DNA of 64,000 nt from the NCBI RefSeq assembly GCF_022347725.1, contig NZ_JAKRGB010000018.1, forward strand, positions 24,588 through 88,587, read 5' to 3'. The position numbers were made by a program, and so were the translations under genes. Positions 60,583-64,000 of this stretch are shown here, in pieces. This DNA comes from Ruegeria sp. Ofav3-42 (GTDB lineage Bacteria > Pseudomonadota > Alphaproteobacteria > Rhodobacterales > Rhodobacteraceae). Positions within the stretch are counted from its first letter, which is position 1. The number at the start of each line of letters is the position of its first letter. Under the pieces are notes generated by a model. It did not search any database, was not told the origin of the DNA, and saw nothing but the letters and a program-made list of their open reading frames with translations.

Positions 60583-60692
60583 GATATCAGCGCCTCTTGG
60601 AGCAGTTTCGGCTATGTAAGAGGCAACACCTTGGGCAAGTCAACTTTGGCCGGCATGCCAATGGCAGCCGGCCATTACAGAGCGATAGTCGT

Positions 60693-61961
60693 TCAGTTTA
60701 GGTCATTACAAAATGAAATGCCTTCACTGTTCTCTGGCCTATAGACTGTAAACAGTTCCTTCGGCTCAGGCACGCCGCGCAACATATACCGACCCACGGA
60801 AACCAGTGCCGAAGCGCAAGGTTGCGCGGCTCGGGCCACATCGTCCGAGATCAGAATCCGCTGCCCCAGCGACCGGTGCATTCCGGCAATCCGGGCGGTC
60901 TGGTTAACGGTCGGACCGATGACGGTGAAGTCCAGACGGCTTTCTGACCCGATATTGCCATACAGGATTTCCCCCGCGTGCAGGGCCAGCGTGTAATTCG
61001 AAACCGGCAGTCCATCAGCCGAGCGTCGCGCGTTTAACTCTGCCATTCTCTCTTGCAATTCGACAACTGCAGCCAGGGCGGCGCGCGCATCCGCATCAAT
61101 CTCGCCAACATCGAACATCGCCATCAGGCCGTCGCCCATGAACTTCAGGATACTGCCATCGCATTTGTGGACCACATTGACGGCGACAGCCAGATACTCG
61201 TTCAGCATTTCGATGATTTCATCGCCCGGCAGTTCTTCGGACAGGCTGGTGAAGCCCTCCAGGTCGAAGTTCCAGATCACAGCGTCGATCTGCTGCAACG
61301 ACCCGCGGCGTATTTCACCTGACAGGACCCGCCGACCCGCATCGCGGCCAAGATAAACCCGCATCAGGTCCTTTGAAATCCGCTCACTATTCGCCGACTT
61401 CAATGCCAACCCGAGATGCGGCAAAGCCGTATTAATCAATGCCAGGTCACTGTCCTTGAAACCCTCCGGCGCGTTTGACGTCCAGGACAGCAGAACGCCG
61501 TTCACCGCCTTCTTGGCATCTTTCGGAGCATTGTGGGTCGGGATGTCAAAAGACACACCCGTTGCATAATATTCGGTGGCACCATGTTCACGCAGTTCAT
61601 TCAGCAAGGGAAAGCGGCTGGGTTCATTCTGATCAACCAACCGTTCGTGCACGACGCTCAGACCTTCGTTCAGAACCGCGAATAGGGGGCTCACTTTCCA
61701 TTGTTCGCTGGGCTGCTCTGAGTATTCAAAGGCCTGATGCTCTCCGCCCTGCCCTTGGTACCAGCTATAACCGGTGCCGCCATAAATTGGATGCAGCGTG
61801 GATTGAGCTGCGTGAAACCGCATCAGCGGCACACCCAGCTCCACCAATCTGTTGCAGTACCCGTCCAGCAGCTCTTCTTTGTTTGCTCCTTCAAGCCCAC
61901 GCGTCACAAGCCAGTTGATCAGTTCGCTTGATTTTGCCGCTTCGGCATCCGAGGTCGTCAT
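60693..61961 (-). CDS. Class III adenylate/guanylate cyclase
   Basis: A 422-residue protein. The C-terminal cyclase domain (about 215-400) shows metal Asp residues in WNFDLEGFTSLSEELPGDE and FMGDGLMAMFDVG, plus HAGEILYGNIGSESRLDFTVI and TVNQTARIAGM. The N-terminal 200 residues (VTRGLEGANKEELLDGYCNR and LINTALPHLGLALKS near their ends) look like a GAF-type sensory domain and contain no membrane segment. ATG 61961 is used. Product cAMP or cGMP is not decided. It lies 60 bases after the marR stop on the same strand. Confidence 0.9.
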   Translation of the reverse strand: MTTSDAEAAKSSELINWLVTRGLEGANKEELLDGYCNRLVELGVPLMRFHAAQSTLHPIYGGTGYSWYQGQGGEHQAFEYSEQPSEQWKVSPLFAVLNEGLSVVHERLVDQNEPSRFPLLNELREHGATEYYATGVSFDIPTHNAPKDAKKAVNGVLLSWTSNAPEGFKDSDLALINTALPHLGLALKSANSERISKDLMRVYLGRDAGRRVLSGEIRRGSLQQIDAVIWNFDLEGFTSLSEELPGDEIIEMLNEYLAVAVNVVHKCDGSILKFMGDGLMAMFDVGEIDADARAALAAVVELQERMAELNARRSADGLPVSNYTLALHAGEILYGNIGSESRLDFTVIGPTVNQTARIAGMHRSLGQRILISDDVARAAQPCASALVSVGRYMLRGVPEPKELFTVYRPENSEGISFCNDLN

Positions 61962-62021
61962 GTTTTGTCCCGTTTTTGTTCTGCCCTTCATCTGGGAACG
62001 CGGGCAATCAATTACCAGTGC

Positions 62022-62474
62022 TCAAGTCATATGCGCCAGACGCCGCAGCATTTTGCGCAGCAGGGCCGTTTCTTCATGGGGAAACATACCGGCAAGCTTT
62101 GCGTCATATTGTTTTGCGGTCTCACGCAGATCCAGGTACACGGTTTGCCCTAAGGGTGTGAGCGTCAAATATTCCACCCGACGGTCGGACGGGCTGCGCG
62201 TGCGGGTAAGGTACCGTCGCTGTTCAAGTTTGGATACGGCGCGGCTGATCTTTGTCTTATGGATTCTGGCGCGTTCACCAATCTCTTTCGCGGTCATCTC
62301 GCCATAGTTTCCCAAGTGAAACAGCACGCGCCACTCGGTTCGAAGCATCCCGTAGCGGTCTCTGTAGGCTTGTTGAAACTCCAGCGAACTTTCTTCGGCT
62401 GCACGGTTCAGAAGGTAAGGCAGGAAATCTTGCGGACAAAAGTCATCTTTTTGGGTGGAGTCGTTGTGAGTCAT
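62022..62474 (-). CDS. MarR family transcriptional regulator
   Basis: A 150-residue winged-helix regulator. The DNA-binding part is GEMTAKEIGERARIHKTKIS followed by RAVSKLEQRRYLTRTRSPSDRRVEYLTLT with the wing. It is divergent from hmgA, and a TAGTT-N8-AACTA palindrome lies 6 bases before its start, so it probably regulates itself and the homogentisate genes. MarR proteins commonly sense aromatic compounds. Confidence 0.9.
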   Translation of the reverse strand: MTHNDSTQKDDFCPQDFLPYLLNRAAEESSLEFQQAYRDRYGMLRTEWRVLFHLGNYGEMTAKEIGERARIHKTKISRAVSKLEQRRYLTRTRSPSDRRVEYLTLTPLGQTVYLDLRETAKQYDAKLAGMFPHEETALLRKMLRRLAHMT

Positions 62475-62480
62475 GCTTGT

Positions 62481-62498
62481 TAGTTACAAAATCAACTA
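62481..62498. promoter_or_regulatory. Candidate MarR operator between marR and hmgA
   Basis: TAGTT (62481-62485) and AACTA (62494-62498) are inverted copies separated by ACAAAATC, an 18-base palindrome-like site in the 57-base gap between the two start codons. Its size and AT-rich spacer suit a MarR dimer. Confidence 0.5.
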
Positions 62499-62531
62499 TT
62501 ATCCGACAAGCAGCAAATGGAGGAACACAGG

Positions 62532-63887
62532 ATGAACCATCCGACTGATCCGCACAAAATGACCCAGGCCAGTACGCCTGTGGGGACCCATGCGGGCTAT
62601 ATGCCTGGTTGGGCGAATGATTTTGAGACTGAGGCTTTGCCGGGTGCGCTGCCGCGGGGGATGAACAGCCCGCAGCGGTGCAATTATGGCCTTTATGGCG
62701 AACAACTCAGCGGCACTGCCTTTACCGCGAACCCGCCGGAACGGACGTGGTGCTATCGTATCCGCCCGTCGGTCAAGCATTCTCATCGTTACGAAAAGAT
62801 CGACCTGCCCCATTGGAAATCGGCGCCATGCGTCGATCCGGACGTGATCAGCCTTGGCCAGTATCGCTGGGACGCGGTCGCTCATACCGATGAGCCGCTG
62901 ACCTGGCTGACCGGCATGCGCACGATGACCACGGCGGGCGACGTGAACACGCAGGTGGGCATGGCAAGCCATATCTATCTGGTTACTGAATCCATGGTGG
63001 ATGACTATTTCTTCTCGGCCGATTCCGAGCTGCTGGTGGTTCCGCAGGAAGGCCGCCTGCGCTTTGCGACTGAACTGGGGATCATTGACCTTGAGCCCAA
63101 AGAGATCGCCATCATCCCGCGCGGCCTGGTCTACCGCGTCGAGGTACTGGAAGGCCCCTGCCGGGGTTTTGTCTGCGAGAATTACGGCCAGAAATTCGAA
63201 CTGCCCGGACGCGGCCCGATCGGCGCAAATTGCATGGCCAACCCGCGCGATTTCAAAGCGCCGGTTGCAGCGTTTGAAGACCGCGAGGTGCCCTCGACCG
63301 TGACGGTCAAATGGTGTGGGCAGTTCCATACCACCAGGATCGGCCAAAGCCCGCTGGACGTCGTTGCGTGGCACGGGAACTACGCGCCTTACAAGTACGA
63401 TCTGCGCACCTATTGCCCGGTCGGCGCGATCCTGTTCGACCACCCGGATCCGTCGATCTTTACCGTCCTGACCGCGCCCTCGGGCCACCCGGGTACGGCC
63501 AATATCGATTTCGTTCTGTTTCGCGAACGCTGGATGGTGATGGAGGATACGTTCCGCCCGCCCTGGTATCACAAGAACATCATGTCCGAGCTGATGGGCA
63601 ACATTTACGGCCAGTACGACGCCAAGCCGCAGGGCTTTGTCCCGGGCGGGATGAGCCTGCACAACATGATGCTGCCGCACGGGCCGGACAAGGAAGCCTT
63701 TGAAAAAGCGTCAAATGCGAACCTCGGGCCGGACAAGCTGGACAACACCATGTCCTTCATGTTCGAAACCCGGTTCCCGCAGCATCTGACCCCGTTTGCG
63801 GCCAACGACGCCCCGCTGCAGGACGATTACATCGATTGCTGGACGGATATCGAAAAGAAGTTCGACGGAACGTCCGGCAAGAAGTGA
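62532..63887 (+). CDS. hmgA: Homogentisate 1,2-dioxygenase
   Basis: Opens the ring of homogentisate to maleylacetoacetate in phenylalanine and tyrosine breakdown. The 451 residues begin with YMPGWANDFETEALPGALPRG and NSPQRCNYGLYGEQLSGTAF. The iron site is in the cupin part: FRERWMVMEDTFRPPWYHKN with the Glu and His ligands, and GMSLHNMMLPHGPDKEAFE. ATG 62532 follows GGAGG at 62519-62523. A possible ATG at 62517 would sit on top of that site. fahA follows. Confidence 0.97.
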   Translation: MNHPTDPHKMTQASTPVGTHAGYMPGWANDFETEALPGALPRGMNSPQRCNYGLYGEQLSGTAFTANPPERTWCYRIRPSVKHSHRYEKIDLPHWKSAPCVDPDVISLGQYRWDAVAHTDEPLTWLTGMRTMTTAGDVNTQVGMASHIYLVTESMVDDYFFSADSELLVVPQEGRLRFATELGIIDLEPKEIAIIPRGLVYRVEVLEGPCRGFVCENYGQKFELPGRGPIGANCMANPRDFKAPVAAFEDREVPSTVTVKWCGQFHTTRIGQSPLDVVAWHGNYAPYKYDLRTYCPVGAILFDHPDPSIFTVLTAPSGHPGTANIDFVLFRERWMVMEDTFRPPWYHKNIMSELMGNIYGQYDAKPQGFVPGGMSLHNMMLPHGPDKEAFEKASNANLGPDKLDNTMSFMFETRFPQHLTPFAANDAPLQDDYIDCWTDIEKKFDGTSGKK

Positions 63888-63900
63888 TGCAACAAAACGA

Positions 63901-63928
63901 CCCGGGATTTCTTTTCGAAACGCCCGGG
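63901..63928 (+). promoter_or_regulatory. Hairpin between hmgA and fahA
   Basis: CCCGGG (63901-63906) and CCCGGG (63923-63928) pair with each other, extended by TTTC/GAAA inside, and a five-base loop. There is no T-run, so it is more likely an mRNA stability or processing structure than a terminator. Confidence 0.45.
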
Positions 63929-63953
63929 CCTGTGACAATGGTCTGGAGACAAT

Positions 63954-64000
63954 ATGCCTTTGATGAAATCCTGGGTGGCCTCGGCCAACGATGCCGATCA
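63954..64000 (+). CDS. fahA: Fumarylacetoacetase, N-terminal fragment (cut by window end)
   Basis: ATG 63954, preceded by GGAG at 63945-63948, opens MPLMKSWVASANDAD and runs off the window. The start PL-KSWVASAN is characteristic of fumarylacetoacetase, the last enzyme of homogentisate breakdown, and it follows hmgA on the same strand, as expected for the pathway. Only 15 residues are visible. Confidence 0.8.
   Translation, partial: MPLMKSWVASANDAD

Noticed and set aside
62499..63680. A 393-codon frame antisense to hmgA
   Set aside because: No domain and no ribosome site; hmgA is clearly the coding strand.

Overview
This 64 kb window looks like chromosomal DNA of an alphaproteobacterium of the Rhodobacterales, most likely a marine roseobacter. 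The signs are: a free-standing F0 ATP synthase operon in the order atpI-B-E-X-F, a MipZ division-site ATPase, a DUF1491 gene next to era, CobC/CbiB/BluB cobalamin genes, and dense, overlapping genes at a GC content that I judge by eye to be near 60%. I saw no rRNA, tRNA, CRISPR array, prophage or recognisable transposase.

From 1 to 12 kb a long minus-strand housekeeping block reads folK, rpoZ, rsh (ppGpp synthetase/hydrolase), a DUF2062 membrane protein, pdxJ, a LysE exporter, acpS, lepB, rnc, era and DUF1491. Many of these genes overlap by 4 to 8 bases. Between rnc and era lies a plus-strand insert with a Tat-exported multicopper oxidase and two tandem, related, exported-protein genes that are both broken.

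From 12 to 33 kb come a NYN-domain protein, an ispH-DUF3429-methyltransferase-rnhA-TRIC run, a ureohydrolase, and a def-def-fmt cluster in which one deformylase has lost its catalytic residues. These are followed by a PatB-like lyase, an L,D-transpeptidase, a glutathionyl-hydroquinone reductase, a stand-alone receiver protein, cobC-cbiB, a lytic transglycosylase, a Popeye-like cyclic-nucleotide-binding membrane protein, smc, an aminotransferase and its divergent FadR-type regulator.

From 33.6 to 36.7 kb there is a small, AT-richer cassette with a glycosyltransferase, an unfamiliar protein and a methyltransferase. The F0 ATP synthase operon follows (36.8-39.4 kb). From 39.6 to 46.2 kb are small transport, regulatory and stress genes (ArsR, UspA, EamA/LysR, azoreductase, racemase, PrdX).

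From 46.3 to 55.5 kb the conserved ffh-rpsP-rimM-trmD-rplS-rpmE translation cluster is present but interrupted by accessory genes: three tandem GNAT acetyltransferases, chorismate mutase, bluB, a 49-residue membrane protein, a sulfotransferase-like protein, a lipoprotein and an opposing GH25 lysozyme. The last part carries a GNAT, MFS and AEC transporters, mipZ, a VanX-like dipeptidase, a class III nucleotide cyclase, a MarR regulator and the homogentisate branch of tyrosine breakdown (hmgA and the first bases of fahA), which runs off the end of the window.

I did not find a clear, wholly new system. The most notable points are the decayed tandem pair inside the rnc-era junction, the deformylase paralogue that lost both its metal Cys and its catalytic Glu, the heavily interrupted ribosomal cluster, and several clean palindromes in divergent promoters.
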